The notes beneath the pieces were generated by a model, which saw only the letters and a list, made by a program, of their open reading frames with translations, made no database searches and was not told the DNA's origin. Positions 19,118 through 27,618 of a stretch of 64,000 bases of DNA are shown in pieces. The translations under genes were made by a program, and so were the position numbers. Every line of letters starts with the position of its first letter. The stretch's first letter is position 1. Source of the DNA: Novosphingobium chloroacetimidivorans (GTDB taxonomy: Bacteria > Pseudomonadota > Alphaproteobacteria > Sphingomonadales > Sphingomonadaceae); assembly GCF_014204535.1 (NCBI RefSeq), contig NZ_JACHLR010000002.1, positions 248,001 to 312,000 on the forward strand, read 5' to 3'.

Positions 19118-19240
19118 CATCGTCGTCCCGGGCTTGACCCGGGACCGGTTCCGACGGTGACCGCCCTATCAGCATAAGCGCTTCGCCGGCAGGTTCATCG
19201 CTTCCGCAACCGGACTCGGGTCGAGCCCGGGTCGACGATG
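19118..19240. repeat. Inverted repeat pair with CCCGGGCTTGACCCGGG-type stems
   Basis: The left arm begins at CATCGTCGTCCCGGGCTTGA (19118). Its imperfect complement ends near 19240 (CGAGCCCGGGTCGACGATG). Each arm is itself a hairpin, and the pair encloses about 60 bp. It ends just before the 3' end of the convergent Lrp-type gene and could also act as a transcription stop. Confidence 0.55.
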
Positions 19241-19250
19241 GCCCGCTCCC

Positions 19251-19712
19251 TCACTCCAGCGGCAGGGCCGGGCTGCGCTTGATCGTGTCCAGCACGATCA
19301 CCGACTGCACGTCGCGCACGCCCTTGATGCGCACGATCGATTTCAATGTGATCTGCCCCAGGTGCTCGACGTCGCGGGCGATGACATGGAGCAGGTAATC
19401 GCGCTCCCCGGTCACCGCATGGCAGGCGATGACGTAGGGGTTCTCGGCGATGGCCTGCTCGAACCCGGCGATGTTGGCGTCGCTGTGCGCGTCGAGGTTC
19501 ACCAGCACATAGGCATCGAGCGCGAAGCCCAGCTTCCGGGCGTCGAGCATCGGCGCATAGCCGCGGATCACTCCCTCGTCCTCCAGCCGCTTCAAGCGGC
19601 GGCTGACCGGGGTTGCCGACAGCGCGGTGCGCTCGGCGATCTGCGCCACCGGCATGCGCGCATCTTCCTGCAACGCGCCGATGATCTTGCGGTCGAAATC
19701 GTCCAGCTGCAT
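19251..19712 (-). CDS. Lrp/AsnC family transcriptional regulator
   Basis: A 153-residue regulator. The N-terminal helix-turn-helix (LDDFDRKIIGALQEDARMPVA..., SATPVSRRLKRLEDEGVIRGY) is followed by a RAM/AsnC effector-binding domain. I start at ATG 19712, with AGGAG on the minus strand about nine bases upstream. The longer upstream frame would run into the divergent gene's start region. It is divergent from phenylalanine 4-monooxygenase with about 100 bases between, so it probably controls phenylalanine/tyrosine breakdown and senses an amino acid. That regulation is inferred from position only. Confidence 0.9.
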   Translation of the reverse strand: MQLDDFDRKIIGALQEDARMPVAQIAERTALSATPVSRRLKRLEDEGVIRGYAPMLDARKLGFALDAYVLVNLDAHSDANIAGFEQAIAENPYVIACHAVTGERDYLLHVIARDVEHLGQITLKSIVRIKGVRDVQSVIVLDTIKRSPALPLE

Positions 19713-19818
19713 GGATCCACTCTCCTGTACGCTGATCTTGGTGGAATCCACTTCAGATGCAAGTGCCGCAAGCCAACTCTGCACGGAACTGAAGCCGGCT
19801 GTGTGGCATTGTAAACGA

Positions 19819-20682
19819 GTGAAGACACCGCTGTCCCCCAAGAGCACGAGCGGGCTTCGTGGAGAGTATGCCGAGGCCGCCGACGACTTTACCGTCACGC
19901 AAGGATGGCACGGCTACTCGCCCGAGGCGCACGACCGCTGGCGCCGGCTCTATGCCGCGCAAAGCGCGCTGGCGCGCCGCTACGCCGCGCCGCAATTCGT
20001 CGAAGGGCTCGGCAAGCTCGACTGCGCCGACGGCATCCCGCGCTTCAAGGATGCCAATGCGGTGCTGCAGCCGGCGACCGGCTGGACGCTGGTCGCCGTG
20101 CCCGGCTTCATCCCCGACGCGGTGTTCTTCGACCACCTCGCGCATCGCCGCTTCCCGGTGACCCGCTGGCTGCGGGAGGAGCACGAGCTGGACTACCTGG
20201 TCGAGCCGGACGTGTTCCACGACTTCTTCGGCCATGTGCCGATGCTGCTCGATCCGCACATGGCCGATTTCCTGGAAATGTACGGCCGGGCCGGGGAGAA
20301 GGCGATGGCAATGGGTGCGCTCGACATGCTGGCGCGCATCTACTGGTACACCGTGGAATTCGGACTGGTGCGCGAGGGCGCGGGGCTGAAGGTGTTCGGG
20401 GCCGGCATCGTCTCCTCGGCGGGTGAGACGGTCTATGCGATCGAGGATAAAGCGGTGCTGCGCCTGCCGTTCGACCCGGTGCGGATCATGCGCACGGCCT
20501 ATTCGATCGACAGCTTCCAGCAGAATTACTTCGTGCTCGACAGCCTGGACCAGCTGATCTCCGGCCTCGTCGATCTCGATTTCGGACCCATCTACGAGCG
20601 CTGGCGCCACGAGGCGCCGCTCCCCGCGGGGCAATTGCAGCCGGGCGAGCAGGCGTTCGCGGCTGGAGAGCAAACCGCATGA
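19819..20682 (+). CDS. phhA: Phenylalanine 4-monooxygenase
   Basis: Converts phenylalanine to tyrosine using Fe(II), tetrahydropterin and O2. The iron ligands are visible: the two His of VFHDFFGHVP and the Glu of YWYTVEFGLV. The core (EEHELDYLVEPDVFHDFFGH, FGAGIVSSAGE, SFQQNYFVLDSLDQL) is typical of bacterial PhhA. With GTG 19819 the protein is 287 residues, close to the family size. GTG 19801 is an alternative, and neither has a good Shine-Dalgarno sequence. It is the first gene of a tyrosine-catabolism set continuing with maiA and fahA, and is divergent from an Lrp-type regulator. Confidence 0.93.
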   Translation: MKTPLSPKSTSGLRGEYAEAADDFTVTQGWHGYSPEAHDRWRRLYAAQSALARRYAAPQFVEGLGKLDCADGIPRFKDANAVLQPATGWTLVAVPGFIPDAVFFDHLAHRRFPVTRWLREEHELDYLVEPDVFHDFFGHVPMLLDPHMADFLEMYGRAGEKAMAMGALDMLARIYWYTVEFGLVREGAGLKVFGAGIVSSAGETVYAIEDKAVLRLPFDPVRIMRTAYSIDSFQQNYFVLDSLDQLISGLVDLDFGPIYERWRHEAPLPAGQLQPGEQAFAAGEQTA

Positions 20683-20795
20683 CCTCTTCGACAGCCCGCT
20701 GGTCTTGGGCGGCATCCACCACGTCGCGCACCCGCAAGGCCGCGCGCCATGCCGCCTGGCTGCACGAGAAGATCGCGGCGCCAACCGAGGGTTGA
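20679..20795 (+). CDS. Possible small protein of 38 residues, unknown function
   Basis: A short frame whose ATG overlaps the phhA stop by four bases (ATGA), the coupling style used throughout this window. The product is basic and has no membrane segment or recognised motif; it ends HAAWLHEKIAAPTEG. It fills the space between phhA and a palindromic repeat before maiA. It may be a real coupled small gene or a remnant of a longer one, such as a gene once between phhA and maiA. Evidence is only position and start overlap. Confidence 0.25.
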   Translation: MTSSTARWSWAASTTSRTRKAARHAAWLHEKIAAPTEG

Positions 20796-20819
20796 TGGCT
20801 TGCGCCGACCCTCATACCC

Positions 20820-20907
20820 CCGTCGCCCCGGACTTGATCCGGGGCCCCGCTTTTCTTCTCCGACGCGGCAGGAAGAAGCGGGATCCCGCGTAACGCCCGG
20901 GATGACG
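20820..20907. repeat. REP-like palindromic repeat pair
   Basis: Two hairpin-forming arms in inverted orientation: CGTCGCCCCGGACTTGATCC with CCCCGCTTTTCTTC on the left, and GAAGAAGCGGGATCC with CGCCCGGGATGACG on the right. It belongs to the same loose family as other GTCATCCCCG-type repeats here. It separates phhA from maiA. Confidence 0.5.
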
Positions 20908-20924
20908 AGGGAGAGAACGACCTG

Positions 20925-21566
20925 ATGCGCCTGCACGCCTACCATCGCAGCTCCACCAGCTATCGGGTGCGGATCGCGCTCAACCTGAAGGGGTTGGCGT
21001 ACGAGACCGCACCGGTGAACCTGCTCGAGGCCGAACAGCGCAGCCAATCCTTTCGCGCGGTGAACTGCTTCGCGGGCGTCCCGGCACTGGAAGTCGACGG
21101 CCGTGTCTATGCGCAGTCGCTGGCGATCCTGGAGTGGCTCGACGAACGTTATCCCGCCAACCCCCTCCTGCCTCAAGACATCGAGGACCGCTTCGCCGCG
21201 CGCGAGCTGGCCTATGCCATCGCCACCGAGCTGCACGCGCCGCTCAACTCGCCGGTGCTGGCCTACCTGGAGCAGGACCTCGGGCTCGACAGGGGGGCGG
21301 TGCAAGACTGGTATCACCGCTGGCTCGGCAAGACGCTGAGCGGCGTCGAGGCCCGTCTGGCGCAGCGTGGCGCCGCCGATTTCCTGTTAGCCGCGCCCGG
21401 CCTGTTCGAGGCGGTGCTGATCCCGCAGCTGTACAACGCGCGGCGGTTCGCCTTCGATCTCTCGGCTATGCCGCACATCACGCGGATCGAGGCAGCCTGC
21501 CTGGCACTTCCCGCGTTTGCAGCTGCGCATCCCGACAACCAGCCCGACGCGGCGGAGAAATCATGA
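20925..21566 (+). CDS. maiA: Maleylacetoacetate isomerase (zeta-class GST)
   Basis: A 213-residue glutathione-dependent isomerase converting maleylacetoacetate to fumarylacetoacetate in tyrosine breakdown. The N-terminal thioredoxin-fold domain has the zeta-class motif SSTSYRVRIALNLKG (Ser and Arg near residues 9-16), followed by VPALEVDG and QSLAILEWLDERYP (glutathione-binding Ser). The C-terminal helical domain is of normal length. It overlaps fahA by four bases. The immediately preceding step enzymes, HPPD and homogentisate dioxygenase, are not in this window. Confidence 0.93.
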   Translation: MRLHAYHRSSTSYRVRIALNLKGLAYETAPVNLLEAEQRSQSFRAVNCFAGVPALEVDGRVYAQSLAILEWLDERYPANPLLPQDIEDRFAARELAYAIATELHAPLNSPVLAYLEQDLGLDRGAVQDWYHRWLGKTLSGVEARLAQRGAADFLLAAPGLFEAVLIPQLYNARRFAFDLSAMPHITRIEAACLALPAFAAAHPDNQPDAAEKS

Positions 21567-22570
21567 AGCTTGCCTCCTTGAAGTGCGGCCGCGACGGTCG
21601 CCTCGTCGTCGTCTCGCGCGACCTTGCCCGCTGTGTCGCCGCGCATGAAGTCGCGCCGACGCTGCAGGCCGCGCTCGACGACTGGGCCGAGGCCGAGCCG
21701 CGGCTGCGGGCGATCGCCGAGCAGCTCGACAGCGGCGCCTGGCCGGGCGAGCCGTTCGACCAGACGCAAGCACACTCGCCACTGCCGCGCGCCTACCAGT
21801 GGGCGGACGGCAGCGCCTACATCAACCACGTCGAGCTGGTCCGGAAGGCGCGGAATGCCGAGGTGCCGGAGAGCTTCTACAGCGATCCGCTGATGTACCA
21901 GGGCGGCTCCGATGCGTTCCTGCCGCCGCGCGATCCCATTGTGCTGCGCGACGAGGCCTGGGGCTGCGACATGGAGGGCGAAGTCGCCGTCATCACCGAC
22001 GACGTGCCGCCGGGCGTCACCTCGGAACAGGCGCTCGGGCACATCAAGCTGGTCATGCTGTGCAACGATGTCTCGCTGCGCAACCTGATCCCGGGCGAGC
22101 TGGCCAAGGGCTTCGGCTTCTTCCAGTCCAAGCCGCCGAGCGCCTTCTCGCCGGTGGCGGTGACGCCGGATGAGCTGGGCGCGGCGTGGCGCGACGCGCG
22201 CGTGCACCTGCCGCTGGGCATCGACTACAACGGCCAGCCCTTCGGCCGCGCCGAAGCGGGCGAGGACGCGACCTTCAGCCTGGCCGACCTCGTCGCCCAT
22301 GCGGCCAGGACCCGGCCCTTGTGCGCCGGCACGGTGATCGGTTCGGGCACGGTCTCCAACAAGGACGCCGACGGCAGCCCGGGGCGGCCGGTGAATGAGG
22401 GCGGTCTCGGCTATTCCTGCATCGCCGAGATCCGCACCATCGAGACCATCCGCGACGGCAAGCCGGCAACCGACTTCATGCGCTGGGGCGACCGCGTCGG
22501 GATCGAGATGCTGGACAGGGAGGGGCACTCCATCTTCGGCCGGATCGAGCAGGAGGTGGTGCGGGCATAG
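21563..22570 (+). CDS. fahA: Fumarylacetoacetate hydrolase family protein (fumarylacetoacetase)
   Basis: A 335-residue FAH-fold hydrolase for the last step of tyrosine breakdown, giving fumarate and acetoacetate. It shows an N-terminal MKLASLKCGRDGRLVVVS segment, PLPRAYQWADGSAYINHVEL, metal-ligand-like Asp/Glu in WGCDMEGEVAVITDD, then LCNDVSLRNLIP and IGSGTVSNKD. The start is ATG 21563, overlapping the maiA stop (ATGA). Pairing with maiA supports fumarylacetoacetase over other FAH-fold activities such as acylpyruvase. Confidence 0.92.
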   Translation: MKLASLKCGRDGRLVVVSRDLARCVAAHEVAPTLQAALDDWAEAEPRLRAIAEQLDSGAWPGEPFDQTQAHSPLPRAYQWADGSAYINHVELVRKARNAEVPESFYSDPLMYQGGSDAFLPPRDPIVLRDEAWGCDMEGEVAVITDDVPPGVTSEQALGHIKLVMLCNDVSLRNLIPGELAKGFGFFQSKPPSAFSPVAVTPDELGAAWRDARVHLPLGIDYNGQPFGRAEAGEDATFSLADLVAHAARTRPLCAGTVIGSGTVSNKDADGSPGRPVNEGGLGYSCIAEIRTIETIRDGKPATDFMRWGDRVGIEMLDREGHSIFGRIEQEVVRA

Positions 22571-22610
22571 GCACCCGGCCTCTCTCCTTTACGATTGCAT
22601 CGCCGCTCCC

Positions 22611-22766
22611 TCGTCATTCCCGCGTAGGCGGGGATCCATCTTCGGCCCTCTCGTTTCGTCTGGCGGTGAGTTCATCCAAGGCGAGGCTCATTGCAGCGCT
22701 CATCTCCGCACCCGTGTATCACACGATGGGTCAGGAGATGGATTCCCGCCTTCGCGGGAATGACGA
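22611..22766. repeat. 156-bp MITE-like element with about 31-bp inverted ends, copy 1
   Basis: The left end starts TCGTCATTCCCGCGTAGGCG and continues GGGATCCATC. The right end is GGAGATGGATTCCCGCC followed by TTCGCGGGAATGACGA, its near-perfect complement. The interior of about 90 bp is non-coding. The same length and ends recur at 22868-23023, 24747-24903 and 61115-61270. Each end is also a small palindrome (CCCGCGTAGGCGGG type). Confidence 0.75.
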
Positions 22767-22847
22767 TTTAGGTGGGGCGAACTGAAGGTGTGCCGCCGCA
22801 CATTCCCGCCATCATGGAACCGCCACCCCACCGCGCATACGCACACA

Positions 22848-22867
22848 CTCTCTCTCTCTCTCTCTCT
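22848..22867. repeat. CT dinucleotide tract
   Basis: About ten CT units directly abut the left end of the second 156-bp element, preceded by a short CACACA run. It is unusual in this GC-rich sequence. It lies about 200 bp upstream of the GNAT-nitrilase gene, so length changes would not alter any reading frame. Confidence 0.8.
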
Positions 22868-23023
22868 TCGTCATCCCCGCGTAGGCGGGGATCCGTCTCC
22901 TGCCGTTTCGTTTTGCGTAACGGTGAGGTCGCATGCGGGGATGCCGATGGCTCCGCCTTGGGGCCTAGCCTCCCACGACACGATGAGTCAGGAGATGGAT
23001 TCCCGCCTTCGCGGGAATGACGA
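22868..23023. repeat. 156-bp MITE-like element, copy 2
   Basis: The left end is TCGTCATCCCCGCGTAGGCG and the right end GGAGATGGATTCCCGCC plus TTCGCGGGAATGACGA. It is a second copy about 100 bp after copy 1 and in the same orientation. The two copies together fill most of the fahA to GNAT-nitrilase gap. Confidence 0.75.
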
Positions 23024-23071
23024 AGGTGGAAGGAATGGGAACCGCCATCCTCCCCGCGCAATTAGCACGCG

Positions 23072-24679
23072 ATGTCCACCTCCAAAGCCAAGCTCATCAT
23101 CCGTCCGGCCGCTCTGACGGATGCCCCGGCGATCACGCGCCTGTCGGCCAAGGTCTATGGCCCGACCGAGGCGTTCACCCGCGCCGAGATCCGCGGGCAG
23201 ATCAACAACTTCCCCGACGGCCAGTTCGTCGCCGAGTACCAGGGCAAGGTCGTCGGCCACTGCGCGACGATGATCGTCTCCTCCGATCTGGCGTTCAAGC
23301 CGCACACCTGGGAGGAAATCAGCGCCGGCGGCTATGGCCGCCCGCCCGCCGCCGATGGCGACGTGCTCTATGGCTTCGAGATCTGCGTCGATCCCGAGTT
23401 CCGCCGCCTGCGCATCGGCCAGCGCCTTTATCGCAAGCGGCGCGAGCTGTGCCAGGACTTCGAGCTGAAGGGCATCGCCTTCGCCGGGCGCATGCCCGGC
23501 TACCAGCGCCGCCGCCGCCGTTTCCCCGACCCGCATGACTACCTGGAAGCGGTGAAGGCCAAGAAGGTGCGCGACCAGGTCATCGAGTTCCAGATGAGCG
23601 AGGGCTACGAGCCGCGCGGCATCCTGCCCGGCTACCTGCCCAACGACCGCGAGAGCGGCGGCAACGCCGTGCTGATGTTCTGGACCAACCCGATCGCGCC
23701 GCAGGAAACCGGCAAGGCGGTGCCCGGCCTGCAGGAGTGGCTGCCCTCCAGCGTGCGCGTGGCAACCGTGCAGTTCCAGATGCGCAAGATCGACACGATC
23801 GACCAGTTCGAGGACCAGGTCGAATACTGGATCGACGTCGCCGCCGACTACGAGGCCGACTTCGTGGTGTTCCCCGAGCTGTTCACGCTGGAACTGCTCT
23901 CCATGGCAGAGACCAAGCTGGAGCCGGTCGAGGCGATCCGCTGGATCTCCGAATATACCGAGCGCTTCACCGAGTTCATGGAGCGCATGGCGGTGAGCTA
24001 CAACATCAACATCATCGGCGGCTCGCATCCCACCCGCGTGGGCCGGGACGAGATCCGCAACATCAGCTACATCTTCCTGCGCGACGGATCCACGCATACG
24101 CAGGAAAAGCTGCATCCCACCCCGTCCGAGCGGCGCTGGTGGAACATCCGCGGCGGCTATGGCGCCAGCGTGATCAACACCGATTGCGGGCCGATCGGGG
24201 TGATGATCTGCTACGACAGCGAGTTTCCCGAGATGGCGCGCCACCTGGTCAACCAGGGCGCATTGCTGCTGTTCGTGCCGTTCTGCACCGACGAGCGCCG
24301 CGGCTACTTGCGCGTGCGCTACTGCTGCCAGGCGCGCGCGGTGGAGAACCAGTGCTACGTCGTCACGTCCGGGGTGGTCGGCAATCTGCCCAATGTCGAG
24401 AACATGGACATCCACTACGCGGAAAGCGCGATCCTGACGCCGTCCGACTTCCCCTTCGCGCGCGACGGCGTGGCGGCGGACACGGCGGCCAACACCGAGA
24501 CGATCGCCATCGCCGATCTCAGCATCGACGCGCTGCTGACCGCGCGCCAGTCCGGCGCGGTGCAGAACCTGCGCGACCGGCGCTTCGACCTGTACCGCGT
24601 CGACTGGCGGCAAGTGGGCTCGACGCCATCGACCGACACCACGCCACCGACCGGCGGAGGCAGCGGCGCGCACGGATGA
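23072..24679 (+). CDS. GNAT acetyltransferase-nitrilase (carbon-nitrogen hydrolase) fusion protein
   Basis: A 535-residue two-domain protein. Residues 1-220 are a GNAT domain, with the acetyl-CoA region around GFEICVDPEFRRLRIGQRLYRKRR. Residues about 225-520 are a nitrilase-superfamily domain with the full Glu-Lys-Cys triad: Glu269 (VFPELFTLE), Lys346 (EKLHPTPSE) and Cys380 (MICYDSEFPE). Fused GNAT/carbon-nitrogen hydrolases are a known family of largely unknown substrate; amide hydrolysis coupled to acyl transfer is likely. ATG 23072 is a clear start. It is followed about 300 bases later by a GntR regulator on the same strand. Confidence 0.88.
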   Translation: MSTSKAKLIIRPAALTDAPAITRLSAKVYGPTEAFTRAEIRGQINNFPDGQFVAEYQGKVVGHCATMIVSSDLAFKPHTWEEISAGGYGRPPAADGDVLYGFEICVDPEFRRLRIGQRLYRKRRELCQDFELKGIAFAGRMPGYQRRRRRFPDPHDYLEAVKAKKVRDQVIEFQMSEGYEPRGILPGYLPNDRESGGNAVLMFWTNPIAPQETGKAVPGLQEWLPSSVRVATVQFQMRKIDTIDQFEDQVEYWIDVAADYEADFVVFPELFTLELLSMAETKLEPVEAIRWISEYTERFTEFMERMAVSYNINIIGGSHPTRVGRDEIRNISYIFLRDGSTHTQEKLHPTPSERRWWNIRGGYGASVINTDCGPIGVMICYDSEFPEMARHLVNQGALLLFVPFCTDERRGYLRVRYCCQARAVENQCYVVTSGVVGNLPNVENMDIHYAESAILTPSDFPFARDGVAADTAANTETIAIADLSIDALLTARQSGAVQNLRDRRFDLYRVDWRQVGSTPSTDTTPPTGGGSGAHG

Positions 24680-24746
24680 GTGGGTGAGCGGGAGCCATGC
24701 CCCCCACTTCTCGTAATCCCCATCACTCCTCGTCTTCCCATACTCT

Positions 24747-24903
24747 TCGTCATCCCCGCGCAGGCGGGGATTCATCTCCTGACCTCGCAGCCACCGGCAC
24801 GGCGCGTTGCCGGCTTGCGAGTGCGGCAAGGCCCGTCCCAGCCGATCGTCCCGAGCAAGCCGCTGACACCGGAGATGGATTCCCGCCTGCGCGGGAATGA
24901 CGA
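24747..24903. repeat. 156-bp MITE-like element, copy 3
   Basis: The left end is TCGTCATCCCCGCGCAGGCG and continues GGGATTCATC. The right end is GGAGATGGATTCCCGCC plus TGCGCGGGAATGACGA. It occupies half of the gap between the GNAT-nitrilase and GntR genes; the rest of that gap shows no gene. Confidence 0.75.
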
Positions 24904-24978
24904 AGGGACACGTCCAGCCAAATCGGCTATTCGCTTGTCCCACGCGCCGGCAACCGCGCGCCATGACAAGGACACCCA

Positions 24979-25686
24979 GTGATTAAGGAGCAGCCCCAGT
25001 CCGCCGTCGCCAGCCAGCGCGTGGCCGACATCCTCGCCGAGCGCATCCTCTCGGGCGAGTTGAAACCAGGGTCGCGCATCAAGCAGGACGAGCTGGCCGA
25101 CGAGCTGCGCACCAGCCGTATCCCGGTGCGCGATGCGCTGCGGATGCTGGAAGCCCGCGGCTTGGTCACCATGCGTGCCAATGCCGGGGCGCGGGTGACC
25201 GAGCTGACGACCCGCGACCTCGTGATCTCCTACGAGATCCGCGAGCGCATCGAGCCGCTGCTGCTGGCCGAGAGCATCCCGCACCTCACCGAGGCCGACC
25301 TGGCCGACTTGCGCCGGGTCATCGCACGGAACGAGGTCTGCACCGACATCGACGAGGCGATCGCCCTGGGGCGTGAGTTCCACTGGATCAGCTATCGCCG
25401 GAACGAGACGCCACTGCTGGCGCAGATCGTCGAGCGGGTCTGGGACACCACCCAGAGCTACCGGCGCGCCTACCTCAAGCTGGCGATGGGCGGCGGCAAC
25501 CGCACGCATGATGTCGAGCACCAGATGATGTACGATGCCATCGCCAGCGGCGACGTGGAAGTGGCGCAGGCGGTGCTGGTGATGCACATCCGGCGCACGC
25601 GCCAGGGCCTGACGCGCCATGCGCACCGGCTGGCTGGGAATGGCGAGGATGCCCATCTGGAAACTTCGCTGATCGCGACCGAGTAG
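24979..25686 (+). CDS. GntR family transcriptional regulator, FadR/FCD subfamily
   Basis: A 235-residue regulator with an N-terminal winged helix (RVADILAERILSGELKPGSRI, LRTSRIPVRDALRMLEARGLV). The C-terminal helical FCD domain holds metal/effector-binding-type His residues (EFHWISYRRNE, HDVEHQMMYDAI, VLVMHIRRTR). GTG 24979 is used, with AAGGA at 24968-24972 upstream. Family members repress catabolic genes until a small carboxylate binds. The target could be the GNAT-nitrilase upstream or a gene elsewhere; nothing in the sequence decides. Confidence 0.9.
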   Translation: MIKEQPQSAVASQRVADILAERILSGELKPGSRIKQDELADELRTSRIPVRDALRMLEARGLVTMRANAGARVTELTTRDLVISYEIRERIEPLLLAESIPHLTEADLADLRRVIARNEVCTDIDEAIALGREFHWISYRRNETPLLAQIVERVWDTTQSYRRAYLKLAMGGGNRTHDVEHQMMYDAIASGDVEVAQAVLVMHIRRTRQGLTRHAHRLAGNGEDAHLETSLIATE

Positions 25687-25716
25687 CGGCCTTACCGCCG
25701 TCGGCTCGGCAGCGGT

Positions 25717-27345
25717 TCAGATGCACGATCCCATGATCGGCGCCAGGTGCCACACCAGGCGGCGCACCGGATCGGACCAGGGCGGCGCCTGCTCCGCGCG
25801 GCAGCTCTTGGCGACATGCAGCGGCCCTGAGCTGGCAGGCGCCTGTGCCTGTGCCACCCCGTCGCGCCTGCTGTAGATCAGGTAGTCCCGGCCCTGCACC
25901 GGATAGCGCCAGGTGAGCACGTAGTCGCGGCGCAGCGCCTCCGTCATCACGGCGGTGACCCGGGGATTGTCCTCGGGCGCGGCGGGATCGCGAAGGAACA
26001 CCCGGTCCGGCTTGGCGGCCATGATCCGGCGCACTTCCGCCAATTCGTCGATGCCGACCGCGCCGCCGCTTTCGTTCAGGGTGCGCAAGTTCTCGGGGAA
26101 GGGCCGGCTGGAGGGCAGGCAACTGCCGCTGGCATCGTAGAGCGAGGTGGGCCCGTCGTAGACGAACAGGCAGTTCCTCTGCCCCGCCACCGCCGCCGTC
26201 GCCGATGCGAGCAGCCGCCGGTCGCCGCGCTGCTCCATGTGGACCACGCCTAGCACCTGGCCGGCCGCGAGCCCGTATAGGAACAGGAGCCCCAGGACGA
26301 TGCGCCCCGCCAGCTTCTGGCCGAGCGGTGCCAGGGCCAGCGCGAAGGGGGCGAACAGGGCCAGCGCGTAGTGGCCGAACCAGGTCCCGAAAAGCGCCAC
26401 GCCCAGCGCCGCCGCCGCCGCCCAGCCGTCGAGAAGGCGCAAGTCGGCCGCGCGCGCCGGGTCGGCGGGTCGGCGGGCGATCGGCAGGCGCAGGACCATG
26501 CCGATGACGAGCGGCGCGACCAGCATCAGGATGATGACGATCCGCTTGAGCACCAGGTGCATCGGCTCCGAGGTGCGCAGGCCGATCGAGATGAAGTTGG
26601 CGAACATCCAGTCGCCGAAGTGGCCCTTGGCGAGGTAGAACAGTCCGACGAGGATCGTGGGCGCCAGGGCACTGCCGACCCAGGCGGCGGCATCGAGCGC
26701 CAGCGCGCCGGGCGTGCGCCCGCGCGACCAGGCGGTGTAGAGCAGCACGAGGCCCAGGAACACGCCCTCGAACAGCACGGTATACTTCACCTGCAGCGCC
26801 AGCCCGAACAGCAACATCGCCCGCGCGCCACCCCGGCGCAGGTTTCCGCCCTGGCCCTGCGTCGTCTCGCGGGCTCGCAGGTACGTGGCGATCGCGGCGA
26901 CGACCAGCAAATTGTAGTAGACCGGCGCCTGCCCGCCCTCGCCCCCGGCCAGGGTCAGGAAGACGATGTAGATCAGACCCACCATCACTGCCGCGAAGGG
27001 GCTCGCGACGCGCAGGGCCAGTCGGTAGAGGATGAACGCGGTGCCGACGACCGCCAGCAGCGCGATGATCTGGCTGCCGAGCAGCACGTCGCCGAACAGC
27101 GCGCCTGCCGCATAGATCAGGAACAGCCCGATGGGCTTGCGGTCCCAGATATCGACGTAGGGCAGGGCGCCATCCAGCATGCGATTGGCGACCAGCACGT
27201 AGAACTGCTCGTCGACGCCGGTGATGATCGGATCGCCGAACACCCGCCAGCGAGTCACCAGCGCGACCAGGGTGAACAGCAGGAGCGGGCCGACCACCGA
27301 ACGCAATGGTGACTTGAACATACTTTCGCGTCCGGAGATCGCCAT
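25717..27345 (-). CDS. GT39/ArnT-like multi-pass membrane glycosyltransferase
   Basis: A 542-residue protein with about ten hydrophobic segments. The first periplasmic loop carries acidic [17 protein letters not shown] followed by [13 protein letters not shown], typical of PMT/ArnT-like (GT39/GT83) enzymes that use polyprenyl-phosphate sugars. The soluble C-terminal part (about 380-542) probably faces the periplasm. ATG 27345 is preferred, with GGAG ten bases upstream; ATG 27321 is an alternative. No other glycan gene is adjacent. It is divergent from the GMC oxidoreductase across about 270 bases in which I see nothing definite. Confidence 0.72.
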   Translation of the reverse strand: MAISGRESMFKSPLRSVVGPLLLFTLVALVTRWRVFGDPIITGVDEQFYVLVANRMLDGALPYVDIWDRKPIGLFLIYAAGALFGDVLLGSQIIALLAVVGTAFILYRLALRVASPFAAVMVGLIYIVFLTLAGGEGGQAPVYYNLLVVAAIATYLRARETTQGQGGNLRRGGARAMLLFGLALQVKYTVLFEGVFLGLVLLYTAWSRGRTPGALALDAAAWVGSALAPTILVGLFYLAKGHFGDWMFANFISIGLRTSEPMHLVLKRIVIILMLVAPLVIGMVLRLPIARRPADPARAADLRLLDGWAAAAALGVALFGTWFGHYALALFAPFALALAPLGQKLAGRIVLGLLFLYGLAAGQVLGVVHMEQRGDRRLLASATAAVAGQRNCLFVYDGPTSLYDASGSCLPSSRPFPENLRTLNESGGAVGIDELAEVRRIMAAKPDRVFLRDPAAPEDNPRVTAVMTEALRRDYVLTWRYPVQGRDYLIYSRRDGVAQAQAPASSGPLHVAKSCRAEQAPPWSDPVRRLVWHLAPIMGSCI

Positions 27346-27618
27346 GCCTGCTGCGCTCCTCATGCTCGCGCGTTCGATCGGTACACGACACGAGCCGGTC
27401 TCGCCGGCAAGCCGATGTCTGCCGCATACGGCGCACGGCAGTGCCTGCCGGCTACTACGTCATTCAATCCATTGATCAAGCCAAAGCGGGTGCTGATCGG
27501 ACGAGTTCCTTCTGGCGACTTGTCGTTCGGTACTGTGAAAAATGCTGGCTCCCTTGCGATCCATCCGCCACACTGCCTCGACGCCGTGGCGAGAGAGCAC
27601 GGAAGAAGGAGCGAGGCG

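Noticed and set aside
22988..24964. 658-codon open frame antisense to the GNAT-nitrilase gene
   Set aside because: It is composed of shadow sequence plus repeat translation; the sense strand has intact catalytic motifs.
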